Positions 7,101 to 15,194 of a stretch of DNA of 24,190 bases are shown here, one piece after another. Positions within the stretch are counted from its first letter, which is position 1. Every line of letters begins with the position of its first letter. Position numbers and translations under genes: made by a program. Below the pieces are notes generated by a model. It had not been told where the DNA came from and did not search any database. It saw only the letters and a program-made list of their open reading frames with translations. The stretch comes from Bacteroidales bacterium (lineage in GTDB: Bacteria; Bacteroidota; Bacteroidia; Bacteroidales; F082). The stretch lies in contig JAEEII010000325.1 of assembly GCA_016281295.1 (NCBI GenBank), positions 1 through 24,190 on the forward strand, written 5' to 3'.

Positions 7101-7269
7101 CGAGTACGGCGGCGCAAAAAGCAACCCAGAGGTGATAGCACCACTCGACAGGCTGCGCGCTCTGATCGGAGGGCAGCAGGGACTCACGGAGGTTAAATTC
7201 AGGATCGAGGGGCGCGAACTGGTGGGAATACTCAACAAACAGAACAACATATACAAACGAAACGGATGA
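4117..7269 (+). CDS. Phage tail tape measure protein
   Basis: A 1050-residue protein that sets tail length and is ejected with the DNA. Residues about 85-270 match the tape measure N-terminal domain (ADMFSRISQYGKETVYDKEG, SFGISGEQAFTTLKQIGDIA, GQDLLQMINAGFNPL, EGKINQLRDTYNEF). Residues about 303-390 form several hydrophobic helices, typical of the membrane-active part. Residues about 540-770 are a highly charged coiled coil with an internal repeat: ITQEQHD occurs twice 77 residues apart, followed by related helices. About 940-985 is a Gly/Ala-rich hydrophobic segment before a short conserved-looking end (PEVIAPLDRLRALIGG). ATG 4117 is preferred to the in-frame TTG 4111. Its stop overlaps the next start (ATGA). 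About 1050 residues would predict a tail of roughly 150 nm by the usual 0.15 nm per residue rule. Confidence 0.93.
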   Translation: MSTGTVEFKVKITDDGGFKKLEIDADGFNNAVKRIAGETSKLSTGLGKFSEVAIGINQAFDLVRNTVGKVGEALRKVVDVGASDELQKLNLTTLFKGNADAAADMFSRISQYGKETVYDKEGLIDAQKTMMSFGISGEQAFTTLKQIGDIAMGDEQKMQSLALAFSQATSTGKLMGQDLLQMINAGFNPLAVISEHTGESMASLKEKMSQGAISAEMLAKAFAWATEEGSLFYKGAESAGNTTEGKINQLRDTYNEFLVDVFNQLQPVINAVLDFSTNVLNAIPAALETIRTGFGNIIDTISDFSGVIIGVTAAVASLTIAINANKIALAAHAAVQALVAARTKIQIALTNAWKAAQAALNLVLKANPIGLIISAIALLVGAIATVVKNTTGWGETWESVVNYINKSLGQMGAWFKLKWLQISDFFLSGIEDIMRAWYKLQALWDKDAAAQGLASMQSKAEERAMAIAEQKEILEGRKQERKETTVTWAVKWERKSKRDEDSGVIPDEGKTDADSVQKPEPEPNKPGNVVTTPKKETEKRYNTEIQAVEKTQRIKENELKRAYEQTGDRETYESSMETVSIESLEKQREIAEKYGKDTTKVEQSLIEARIQHKENEYDRKVTLLNKFTEEEKDCLNEQLENKEITQEQHDIKVLESDLRNSEQRLKVAETYNQDTTEIIREQQSIRAKLGEAGYSTERKQLDDSLAIQKAALTRQLLEQKITQEQHDRLMLVETEKYYKARLDLAEAYGKAETGDTQAWLDARLDLQRFDKSSAEKKGNDTTSKSKSAGDAWNGVKGVADSFRDIKDAITDTDNAWDRLTKTVDAFVNMFKSSSSVIESIKNITAATKSLVSTKKTATAQTVISNTEETVSETAKATVTTAASEIITEAKRKEATLRESLTAAIVGGDTAEGAAEVANAGLTVGASQARAAAKRSEATANALNAGTGAASSVASIPFVGPILAVGAVASVIASFSSLPKFATGAVVYGPTIGLMGEYGGAKSNPEVIAPLDRLRALIGGQQGLTEVKFRIEGRELVGILNKQNNIYKRNG

Positions 7270-9554
7270 GCTACAACATCGCATACACTTCACAGTTTGG
7301 CGACCCCGACGGCATCCTCTGGATGGCGGAAATCTGGCGCGACTTCAACGGCGACCCCGTGGAGGTAGGCCTTGACGCAGAACAGCCGCTCGTGATCGAG
7401 TGGCAGGAGACAAAGCCGCAAGACGCCGTGTGCCCATCGCGATGCACACTAAAGATCGTGAACGACAGAGACAGGCAGATGGTGCCGCTCGCAATCGACG
7501 AATACGCATTCCTGCACGTGTACCGTGACGGCAAACTGTACTGGACGGGCGTGCTCGACCAGGGCGTGTACGAGGAGCCTTACAGCTACCTTGACAGCTA
7601 CATCACAGAGATCACCTTCTCGGATTTCGGCGCGCTGAACAGGTTCGAGTTCAAGCCGTTCAGCAAAGGCGGGCGATCGGACTTCATCGTGTCGCTCTAC
7701 GACATCGTGTCGGCGGCCTTCATGATGCTCAACCTCGACATCAAGAACCTGCGACAGAACATTTCCATGATCCTCCCAGGATGGGGTGGCAACTACGCCC
7801 ACCTGCACCATCTTTATGTTAACAGCAGGCGGTTTGAGGGGATGACCTACCGCGAGGCGCTTGAGAAGATGCTTCAGCCGCTGAGCTACCGCATCGTGCA
7901 GCGAGGCGGTCTGGTGTACCTGTACGACGCGGAGTGGATGTTCGCAAACGGCACAACCATACCGGTGGTGTGGAAGGGATGCGACGCGAGACTTTCGTTC
8001 GGCGAGGTGTACGGCGGATTCGAGCTTTCTTTTGAACGCGAGTCAAAACCCGTCATCGCTGACGGCACACTGGACCCTGATGACAAGGGCTTCGTTGAAT
8101 CCAGCAGGTATTATTCAGTGTACAAGGATGACATTGTTGGCTGGGGAGCCGCTTTCTTCATCGACGGCCTAGAACCCGCTTTCGCGGGAAAGACACCCGT
8201 GAGCCTCGCGCAAGGGTGCGTGCCTGTGCGCCTGCGCGGGAAATACAGCGCGGTCAACGACGCATGCCTGGCGAGGATGATACAGTGCTATGATCAGATA
8301 CAAGGTGAATTCAAGAACTTGCTCGCGGGTGACATTGTTTACGAAGGCTATAATTTCGTCGAGGACAATTTCGGGGGCTTGTTCTCGGTCGAATCATCGT
8401 TTTTGCCCAAGTCGCGTAACACAACGCAATACCGTCTGCGGATCAGCCTTGACATGCTGTTCTCTCCGAAATACAACCCTTTCGACACCAAAGCCCATAC
8501 CCCGCTCAAAGATGGCGATTGGAAAAAATGGAACAAGCTTCTCCAGATTCTCATACCGTCAAAACTGGAGCTGCTGTCCGGTGACGGAATGGTCCTGAAA
8601 CACTACAGGAGCGCTTTCGGCCTTATTGGAGGCGAATGGAAGGACGGCGCTGGGGATTATGGAGACATGGGGCTTTGCTTTTACAATGAGCAGGGCACAT
8701 GCCCTTTCGGTTCCGAGTGGGTGACGAACCATCCGGCATATTCTCAAACTGATCCGTCGTCCGTCCCGGAGGGAGTCTTCCGTCTTGACGGCGGCGAGTA
8801 CGTGTCCCTTCCGCCCGTCCCAGGCCGGTTGCGGCTGTCGGTCTCTGACAAGATCACGGTGCGGATTGAAGGGGACAACAATGTTTGGTTCGGACAATTA
8901 CCGGAACAAGAGTGGCACAATGACCTGAACGGCAATTTCCGCTGGCAGCTGTTCCGGAACCCGAAAATCACGCTGGTGCGCGCTCTTTACAAGGAAAATG
9001 AAGTGGACGAGAATGCTGTCGAGGAAAAGGCAAGCGTGTCGGCTTACAAGGACTCCTACAGTGAGGAGTCGGCGGTCGGCACCGCGCAGGAAGGCGTTTC
9101 CCCCGCCTGTCTCGGCCTCCTCATGAACTCCGCTGGCGAAGTGTACGAGGGTTTCGTCAAGAACGGCGTGACCAGGACCCTGCTCCGTCACAGGCTCAAC
9201 GGCCTGCTTGACCAGCTCGGATCCTCTCACTCCATACTGGGCGGCACCGCGGAGCTCAACCCCCAGTTCGGTGTCAGAACCGACGCTTCCACGAACGGGA
9301 TTTTCCTCGAGACCGCCCTTGTGCAGAACCCGAGGCAAGGCACCGAGGAGGTGGTGATGACAAGGATCTCGCCGGGCGGCGACCGTTACGCCTTCGCCTG
9401 GAGCGGCCCCGTGAGCGCAACCGAGGCGGAGGGGTACAGTCACCAGTGGGGCGACCCTGTGTGCGTGGTGTTGCAAGAGCATTACGCCTTCGCCTGGAGC
9501 GACCCCGTATGCGAGAGGATTAACGCGAAAATCAATGTCTGGAACGACATTTAA
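7266..9554 (+). CDS. Phage baseplate / distal tail protein (Dit-Tal region)
   Basis: A 762-residue protein translationally coupled to the tape measure gene (ATGA overlap), the position of distal tail and tail-tip proteins. The N-terminal part (1-110, e.g. VIEWQETKPQDAVCPSRCTL, LHVYRDGKLYWTGVLDQGVY) is a beta-rich domain of the kind that forms the ring at the tail end. Residues 110-260 (ITEITFSDFGALNRFEFKPF, MTYREALEKMLQPLSYRIVQ) resemble hub-forming segments in Bacteroides phage tail proteins. The rest is beta-rich and probably surface-exposed, with a helical segment (GVTRTLLRHRLNGLLDQLGS) near 635-655. The last 60 residues contain a short imperfect repeat (YAFAWSGPV, YSHQWGDPV, YAFAWSDPV). 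Identification is by position and general resemblance, not by a catalytic motif. Confidence 0.75.
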   Translation: MSYNIAYTSQFGDPDGILWMAEIWRDFNGDPVEVGLDAEQPLVIEWQETKPQDAVCPSRCTLKIVNDRDRQMVPLAIDEYAFLHVYRDGKLYWTGVLDQGVYEEPYSYLDSYITEITFSDFGALNRFEFKPFSKGGRSDFIVSLYDIVSAAFMMLNLDIKNLRQNISMILPGWGGNYAHLHHLYVNSRRFEGMTYREALEKMLQPLSYRIVQRGGLVYLYDAEWMFANGTTIPVVWKGCDARLSFGEVYGGFELSFERESKPVIADGTLDPDDKGFVESSRYYSVYKDDIVGWGAAFFIDGLEPAFAGKTPVSLAQGCVPVRLRGKYSAVNDACLARMIQCYDQIQGEFKNLLAGDIVYEGYNFVEDNFGGLFSVESSFLPKSRNTTQYRLRISLDMLFSPKYNPFDTKAHTPLKDGDWKKWNKLLQILIPSKLELLSGDGMVLKHYRSAFGLIGGEWKDGAGDYGDMGLCFYNEQGTCPFGSEWVTNHPAYSQTDPSSVPEGVFRLDGGEYVSLPPVPGRLRLSVSDKITVRIEGDNNVWFGQLPEQEWHNDLNGNFRWQLFRNPKITLVRALYKENEVDENAVEEKASVSAYKDSYSEESAVGTAQEGVSPACLGLLMNSAGEVYEGFVKNGVTRTLLRHRLNGLLDQLGSSHSILGGTAELNPQFGVRTDASTNGIFLETALVQNPRQGTEEVVMTRISPGGDRYAFAWSGPVSATEAEGYSHQWGDPVCVVLQEHYAFAWSDPVCERINAKINVWNDI
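9386..9501 (+). repeat. 20-base direct repeat inside the baseplate gene
   Basis: TTACGCCTTCGCCTGGAGCG occurs at 9386-9405 and exactly again at 9482-9501, 96 bases (32 codons) apart and in the same frame, encoding YAFAWS twice. The near copy between them (YSHQWGDPV) is related in protein but not closely in DNA. Confidence 0.8.
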
Positions 9555-9598
9555 ACACTCGTTAAAAACAGTTTTAAAAACAATAAAACCGACAGAAA

Positions 9599-9925
9599 AT
9601 GGCACAGATTAACACAGGATGGGCAAGGATGACAACACTCACTGTCACCAAGGGCGACTACTCACATGCATACAGCATCCTGAACGCGTTCCCGTTCGGG
9701 GGGCTTACGGAACCAGCGATCACGGAAAGCGTGTTCGCGCAGATGGAGGCAAGCGATTACGCGATACGCAGGTACAGGTTCCTCGAATATGTCCGTTCCC
9801 AGGAGCCCGGCCTTGCGGACGACTGCCCTGACCTCGAGTCCGGATCCGAGGTGTACGACCCGCTGACCTGCCGTCTCCAGGTCATCCCGCCTGGCGCGAC
9901 AAACGACAACATAACGGAGGAGTGA
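9599..9925 (+). CDS. Small phage protein between baseplate and tail fibre genes
   Basis: A 108-residue protein without signal or membrane segment. It contains TVTKGDYSHAYSILNAFPFG and a helical stretch (VFAQMEASDYAIRRYRFLEY), and ends 4 bases before the fibre start. The 44-base leader upstream is AT-rich with repeated TTAAAAAC runs and no Shine-Dalgarno motif, like other genes here. Its location suggests a tail-tip component or a fibre assembly or attachment factor, but I recognise no family. Confidence 0.75.
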   Translation: MAQINTGWARMTTLTVTKGDYSHAYSILNAFPFGGLTEPAITESVFAQMEASDYAIRRYRFLEYVRSQEPGLADDCPDLESGSEVYDPLTCRLQVIPPGATNDNITEE

Positions 9926-9929
9926 CAAC

Positions 9930-12900
9930 ATGAAAGAATACACACTAACAAGATGCCTTCAGGCCACGTACGACGCCTTGCCGACTTACGACAGCGACAC
10001 GCTGTACTTCTGCACGAACACGGGGAACGTGTACCTCGGCTCGAAGCTGCTGTCCGACGATGACAAGGTTCACATCAACGGGACGGAGGAGATTGTCGGC
10101 GTGAAAACGTTCATAAACGGCCTCATCGTCGTGGGATTGACACTCACAAGCGGCAGTGAAGGGAATGTGGATTTCTATCTAAGCAGCGACACAAACGATA
10201 CCATACTGAACGTTGTTGTTCAAAACGGGCATAATGTTGTGTTGCGAGGCATCGTCTCACCGAAGCAGGCCAACGACGCTGCGAACAAGGAATATGTCGA
10301 TGAGCAGGTTGGGGGCATCGTTGTGCCAGACGTGTCAGGAAAAGCAGACAAGGTAAGTGGGGCAACCAACGGCAATTTCGCTGGTCTTGACAGCAACGGC
10401 AACTTGACCGACATCGGTAAGAAAGCGTCTGACTTCGCCACAGCGGCGCAAGGGGCAAAAGCGGACACTGCCGTGCAGTCCGTGACCGTGGGTGCGACCA
10501 CGACGGGGAACCCTGGCACCAATGCGGAGGTCACGAACAGCGGGACTTCAACAGCCCCAGTCCTCAACTTCACGATACCGAGGGGCGCGGACGGCGTGGA
10601 CGCTGACAACCCGTTCAAGGGGTGGTACGACTACCCCGACCTTCCGAGCGAGGGCGGCACGGGATGCTACTGCTACGTGCAGCACAACGGTGTCTCGACG
10701 GTGTACAGATGGCGTGGAGATAACCCTGGTGGGTATGTTGACACACAGGAGTCTGTTGACGCCGCGTCTGTCAGCTCGTTCAAGACGGCGGAAGAGGTGA
10801 ACAACGTGAGCATAGACAGCACGCATCTGACGGACATCGACGTGTCGGACGAGACCAACAGGCCGACCGTGCCGAAAGCCACGGACGTGCTTAACTTGAA
10901 ATCCGCCCTTGACGGAACGACGAGGCAGGAGACAAAGGCTGTAGGCTACACCGTCGTTAGCGGAAAGTTCGACGACACTGGAAGCCCTGTAAATTCTACT
11001 GTCGCTTCAAGGACAGAAATAGTATTGCCGCAAGGCACCAGCGAGGTGCGCTTCCTTGGCATGGCGTTGCGAAGCGGGCTTGGTACTAATGACACCAACT
11101 TCGCATACGCATTCGGGCATTACACTGGAGGCTCATGGGTGACGGACTTTGTGCAACGGTGGGACAAAAACTCCGTTGACACACACGTCATGAAAGAGTA
11201 TATTGTTGCCGTGCCTGACGGTGCCACCCACTTCAGGACAGAGGTGAGATACTCAAACGTGCTGACCACATCGAACTTCTACTGCTACTTTTCGGTTGGT
11301 GTGTCCGTCAAAGACCTCATCGAGGCGGAGGTGGCTCCGCTGAGAGCGAAGCTGAACGGTGTCGAAATCACAGAGACGCTGGCCAACCCGACAGAAGTCG
11401 GGACTTTGGGCAAGTACATTAAATCTGACAATACTGTTGGGGACGCGTCAAACTGGAAATGGGGAAAATTCAACGTCGAAGGTTACAGAAGGGTGAGATT
11501 TGTCGGACGTGTTCAAACAGCAACTGGCTCATCGGGATTCTGTTTCACTGACGAGAACGACGTGCTGATTAGCGGAAGCGTTTACATTGTTGATTCTTCG
11601 CTGTCAACAGCAATATTAAAAGAATACATTGTTGACATTCCAGATGGAGCTGTGTATTTCAAGACTAACATACAAGGCAGTGTGATGACAGGACGTTTTT
11701 ACTGCTACCTGCTGGACGGCGACACTGCCGCTGAGAAATCCGCTCTTGACGCTCTCTACTTGAGGTTGTACGGTGTCACGGAACGTGTCGTTGGCGATGA
11801 CATTACATCGAACTTGGGTTCGTGGAATATCCAATTCAGAAACACCACTACGCTTTCCAACACAGCGAAGAAGAACACATCGTCCGGAACAAATTACACG
11901 TCGAAGTATATCGGCAGCACTTTGGTAAACCAGTTGAAGGCAACGGGAAGCCATATCCTTGTGAGAAAGACGAGCGGCTACGACGCATGGGTCACTTTCA
12001 TCAAGAAAAACCCGCCAAGCGGCGATTTGACCCTTCAGCAGTTGATTGACAACGATGTGCTTTGCTCCGTGCATCACAACACAACGAGCGACACATGGAA
12101 CGCCGTAAAATCTGTTTCTGTAAGCGGAGGCGGGATGGTCGAGTTCGAGATACCGCAGGACTGCTTGAATGTTATATTCACAAAAACATTCAACATTGAC
12201 GGGAATCAGGGAAGCATCAACCGCCTTCCCGACAGCGTGACAGTGATTGATTATCCCCACACAAGGGGCGATTTTGACGACATCAACGACTGGATAGCGG
12301 AGATAGGAGAGGGTTTGGAGGAGACGAATCAGAACCTTGAGACGACAACGGAGGAACTCGGTGATTTGGTTGACGACCTCTACGGCGTGATTCAGGAGGT
12401 GACGTACACCGCATTTGCGAAATCGAGGAAAGGCAGTCTCGACCCGAGCAATTTCTACGCCGCTACGTCACCGAACACGATAGGAGAGGTTTCAATCGAA
12501 GGCTACAAAAAAGTGGTTGTGACGGCGCAGACAGACAGATATTGCATCGTATTTGTGTCGAAAAGCAAACTCCCAGAAAGCGGCACTTACAATGTCAGCA
12601 CGATGAGAAGCACGTACATGGCGGAGTGCGAAGGTTTCTCGCCAGACTCCGACAAGTACCGTATAGTCGTGTCCGCCAACACAAGCGTCGAGTTCACATT
12701 GAACGACACTTGCAAATACCTCTATGTCTCAAAGAGGTACGACAGCTATGACAGGACACCGACTGTCGAACTGGTTAAGGATGAGAGGGTCGGCGGCAAA
12801 CTTTCCGAGTCTTCCGACGGAGGAGCGGAGCCGCTGAAACTGTACAAGAAAGAGAACAAATGGCTCACAAGGCCTATTCCGCTGAAAGACGGCGTGATGA

Positions 12901-14711
12901 TTAGCGTGCGGGAACCTTACCGAGTGACCAACGCATGGCTTCTCGACCATCTGACGGGCAAGGTGGTGAACGACCATTACAGGATGTTCACGTCGGGTGC
13001 CGTTGCCGCGAGTTCCGTGTACAGAAGGACATCAGACTTGTGTTGCAACCCTTCTTTGGATGTCGTGTACCAGATACAGCGCTTTGACGATGCGGATTTC
13101 AGCGACACGGATGGAGTCATCGACGAGTTCGCCATCGTGGACGGTCTGTACACACGCAAGATGCCCGAAGGAATATCAAAGGAGATTTACCTGCAATTCA
13201 AGAAGAAGTTGCAGACGTCCGTGGGTGTCGAGTGGACTCCGTTGTCGAAAGTGCCTGTGAGCGGCAGCGACAGCGCGGTGCGTTACAAGGCAGGCACCAC
13301 TTACAAGGGTATCAACTACAGCGGCCCGACACAGTGGGGCAAGCACCTCGGCATAGAGGTCAGCATGAGGACTTTCATGACCGCGTTGGCCAACAAGCGT
13401 AGCGTGATGTACACGGAGCGAATCGGCGCGTACAGCACGGCGACAGCAAAAAGCGCGTATGGCTACAACCATGAGAGCTTCGGTAGAGAGGCAGGAGCGT
13501 TCTACGGATGCGTATGCACGGGGCTGACGAGCTATCTGCTCGGACTCAACCATGTGATAACCTCGTCACTGTGGAAGATTCCCGACGACCCGCAGCAATC
13601 GTCATGGGGGTCAGGCAATTTCGACCTCGTGATGAAAGGAAACACCTCGACACCGACGGTGATTGAGGACGCGGAAGGGAACACCTACAGCTATGACGAC
13701 AAGAACGACTGGAAGACGCTCGCAGGCATGTTGCAACCGATGGACTTCATCTGGAAAGACGGCCATTGCGCGGTGATAAGTGACGTGTATGTCGACGACT
13801 ACGGCGATGTGAGGTACATCGTCATATCGGAGCAGACCTCGCCGTACAGCGTGTCGCAGCCGTACCCTCCCGAGTTTTTCTTCCTCCGTTTCAAAGGAGA
13901 AGTGTTGGGCGGCGACTCTTGGCAGGTGTTGAGACGGAAGGCGTCAAGACCGTGGACGATAGAGGATGTCACGATACCGAGAACGGGGATGGACGCAGAG
14001 GTCTGCATGATGGACAAGAGCCGTTACACGCCAGAGGACATGGCCGTAATCGACCCCGACATCTCCACATTCGCGGGTGAATACGCCGTGTTCGTGATAG
14101 GCGACTATTCCGACTCGTTCAACAACTTCAAGCTGTATCTCAACATCCGTCGTGGTGGCTCCGAGGGTTACACGCATCTGCAAGTTTTTAATGAGGATGA
14201 CGAGACGATGACAACGCCAATAGCTGACATCGACATCAGCTCGAACGGCGGCAACGTGGCGCAGTCAAACATCGTCCCAGACGAAGACCCTGCGGACAAG
14301 ATGGACTATATCGTCTATAATCTTGCGAATTATTGGAACACCAATCTCGCAAGCACCGTTGGCAAGTTCAAGGCAAGGGTTGTTCGCAAAGAGAGCGGCA
14401 CGGTGGTGGCGGAGAGCGGTTTCTCGCACTTCATTATGGTCAAGATAGAGATGAATATTGTCGGGACAACGCTTAGCTTCAGTGTCAATGGTGGTGTCCC
14501 CGTAGTGTTCAGACGTGAGCAGCAGAACGGGCTGATTTACGGTGGGAATACTATCAAGAACCTCAGCGAATCGGATTACGAATACGACCCTGCGACTGGA
14601 GAGTACACCGCTGACATTACACTTTCTTGGGTTAACATTGAAAGTGGATTCTTCCGTCTTTTTGTCAAGACAGACTACGGTATGGCGAACAGGAGATTCG
14701 CTATCTCATAG
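9930..14711 (+). CDS. Tail fibre protein with a papain-like / NlpC-like cysteine hydrolase domain
   Basis: A 1593-residue receptor-binding fibre. Residues 1-60 form a short attachment domain; 100-130 has the fibre motif PKQANDAANKEYVDEQ and 185-225 the VTNSGTSTAPVLNFTIPRG motif seen in phage fibres. About 338-453, 495-592, 629-770 and 828-940 look like four related beta-sandwich modules (two share LKEYIV/MKEYIV, VPDGA/IPDGA and FYCY), separated by short helical linkers, fitting carbohydrate binding. Around 1124-1325 is a candidate enzyme domain: C1196 in YGCVCTGLTSYLL, H1279 in WKDGHCAVISDVY and E1301 in VISEQTSP have the order and surroundings of the Cys-His-polar triad in NlpC/P60- or CHAP-type hydrolases. 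The last 250 residues are beta-rich. Fibre identity is fairly sure; enzyme activity is inferred. Confidence 0.85.
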   Translation: MKEYTLTRCLQATYDALPTYDSDTLYFCTNTGNVYLGSKLLSDDDKVHINGTEEIVGVKTFINGLIVVGLTLTSGSEGNVDFYLSSDTNDTILNVVVQNGHNVVLRGIVSPKQANDAANKEYVDEQVGGIVVPDVSGKADKVSGATNGNFAGLDSNGNLTDIGKKASDFATAAQGAKADTAVQSVTVGATTTGNPGTNAEVTNSGTSTAPVLNFTIPRGADGVDADNPFKGWYDYPDLPSEGGTGCYCYVQHNGVSTVYRWRGDNPGGYVDTQESVDAASVSSFKTAEEVNNVSIDSTHLTDIDVSDETNRPTVPKATDVLNLKSALDGTTRQETKAVGYTVVSGKFDDTGSPVNSTVASRTEIVLPQGTSEVRFLGMALRSGLGTNDTNFAYAFGHYTGGSWVTDFVQRWDKNSVDTHVMKEYIVAVPDGATHFRTEVRYSNVLTTSNFYCYFSVGVSVKDLIEAEVAPLRAKLNGVEITETLANPTEVGTLGKYIKSDNTVGDASNWKWGKFNVEGYRRVRFVGRVQTATGSSGFCFTDENDVLISGSVYIVDSSLSTAILKEYIVDIPDGAVYFKTNIQGSVMTGRFYCYLLDGDTAAEKSALDALYLRLYGVTERVVGDDITSNLGSWNIQFRNTTTLSNTAKKNTSSGTNYTSKYIGSTLVNQLKATGSHILVRKTSGYDAWVTFIKKNPPSGDLTLQQLIDNDVLCSVHHNTTSDTWNAVKSVSVSGGGMVEFEIPQDCLNVIFTKTFNIDGNQGSINRLPDSVTVIDYPHTRGDFDDINDWIAEIGEGLEETNQNLETTTEELGDLVDDLYGVIQEVTYTAFAKSRKGSLDPSNFYAATSPNTIGEVSIEGYKKVVVTAQTDRYCIVFVSKSKLPESGTYNVSTMRSTYMAECEGFSPDSDKYRIVVSANTSVEFTLNDTCKYLYVSKRYDSYDRTPTVELVKDERVGGKLSESSDGGAEPLKLYKKENKWLTRPIPLKDGVMISVREPYRVTNAWLLDHLTGKVVNDHYRMFTSGAVAASSVYRRTSDLCCNPSLDVVYQIQRFDDADFSDTDGVIDEFAIVDGLYTRKMPEGISKEIYLQFKKKLQTSVGVEWTPLSKVPVSGSDSAVRYKAGTTYKGINYSGPTQWGKHLGIEVSMRTFMTALANKRSVMYTERIGAYSTATAKSAYGYNHESFGREAGAFYGCVCTGLTSYLLGLNHVITSSLWKIPDDPQQSSWGSGNFDLVMKGNTSTPTVIEDAEGNTYSYDDKNDWKTLAGMLQPMDFIWKDGHCAVISDVYVDDYGDVRYIVISEQTSPYSVSQPYPPEFFFLRFKGEVLGGDSWQVLRRKASRPWTIEDVTIPRTGMDAEVCMMDKSRYTPEDMAVIDPDISTFAGEYAVFVIGDYSDSFNNFKLYLNIRRGGSEGYTHLQVFNEDDETMTTPIADIDISSNGGNVAQSNIVPDEDPADKMDYIVYNLANYWNTNLASTVGKFKARVVRKESGTVVAESGFSHFIMVKIEMNIVGTTLSFSVNGGVPVVFRREQQNGLIYGGNTIKNLSESDYEYDPATGEYTADITLSWVNIESGFFRLFVKTDYGMANRRFAIS

Positions 14712-14758
14712 TTGCACTTTTCATTTTTAAAAACGGTACTTTTCGATTTTGGGATTAT

Positions 14759-15008
14759 ACCTTTCACTCTGTAGCCAACTGCCAATATCATTTCCAAAGC
14801 GTAGAAAACGACATGATATTGTTTCCCATCGATAGCAGTTGTTAAGTAATCTTTAACAACTGAATTTGGATCTAATTTCCCATCTTTCAGTATGTTAGCT
14901 ATGTAATAACTGATGGTTTGCTTTGAGGTGGCAAAAAGTTCGGTCATCTGCATACAAGGCGACAGCGGCTTTTCCGTCGAGGTTATTGTAGAAGATGATG
15001 GTGTTTTC
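14759..15008 (-). pseudogene. Broken RhuM-family gene fragment
   Basis: On the - strand, bases 15008-14949 encode ENTIIFYNNLDGKAAVALYA, like the start of RhuM-family (virulence RhuM / Fic-associated) proteins. The next recognisable part, MTELFATSKQTISYYIANIL followed by a DPNSVVKDYLTTAIDGKQYH stretch and ending near AVGYRVKG (14947-14759), is in another reading frame. Between them the family normally has about ten residues containing a W-x-N/T-Q-x-Q segment, which are missing, so a small deletion with a frameshift has occurred. The C-terminal three quarters of the family are absent: after 14759 the frame runs through unrelated sequence into the end of the fibre gene. It is therefore non-functional. 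The family attribution rests on remembered motifs. Confidence 0.7.
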
Positions 15009-15127
15009 TGGGGTGGTGCCAATTGAATGTAGTATTTGTCGATTCCGTTAGTGGACCATCCAACGCTTCATGTCGGGCTACAATCTCGTTTTATCGCTCG
15101 TTAGCTTCCGTGATGAGGCGGGTTTTT

Positions 15128-15161
15128 TTTGATGCTGAAAAAATAAATTTCTTTACCTTTG
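15128..15161 (+). promoter_or_regulatory. Promoter of the gingipain-like protease gene
   Basis: TACCTTTG at 15154-15161 matches the Bacteroides -7 consensus TAnnTTTG exactly. TTTG at 15128-15131 is a possible -33 element with a 22-base spacer, slightly longer than usual. Transcription would start near 15168, leaving an AT-rich leader of about 27 bases before ATG 15195. Confidence 0.6.
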
Positions 15162-15194
15162 TAAACTTTTAACTGCGTTAAATACAATCATATA

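Larger units (their letters stand above)
14712..15194. other. Prophage-host junction region
   Basis: A 483-base stretch without an intact gene. It holds the RhuM-family remnant on the - strand (14759-15008), an AT-rich segment right after the fibre stop, about 110 bases (15009-15120) where I see no gene, tRNA or clear hairpin, a T8 run at 15123-15130, and the promoter and 5' leader of the protease gene. The composition changes here from GC-rich phage to host. An attachment site may be inside, but the left attachment site is outside the window. Confidence 0.5.

Noticed and set aside
13900..14711. Diversity-generating retroelement target at the fibre C-terminus
   Set aside because: No reverse transcriptase, template repeat or near-identical A-variable repeat is seen; the sequence after the fibre is the RhuM remnant.
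15040..15130. tRNA end or rho-independent terminator near the T8 run
   Set aside because: No acceptor or T-arm pairing and no GC-rich stem directly in front of the T run could be built by eye.
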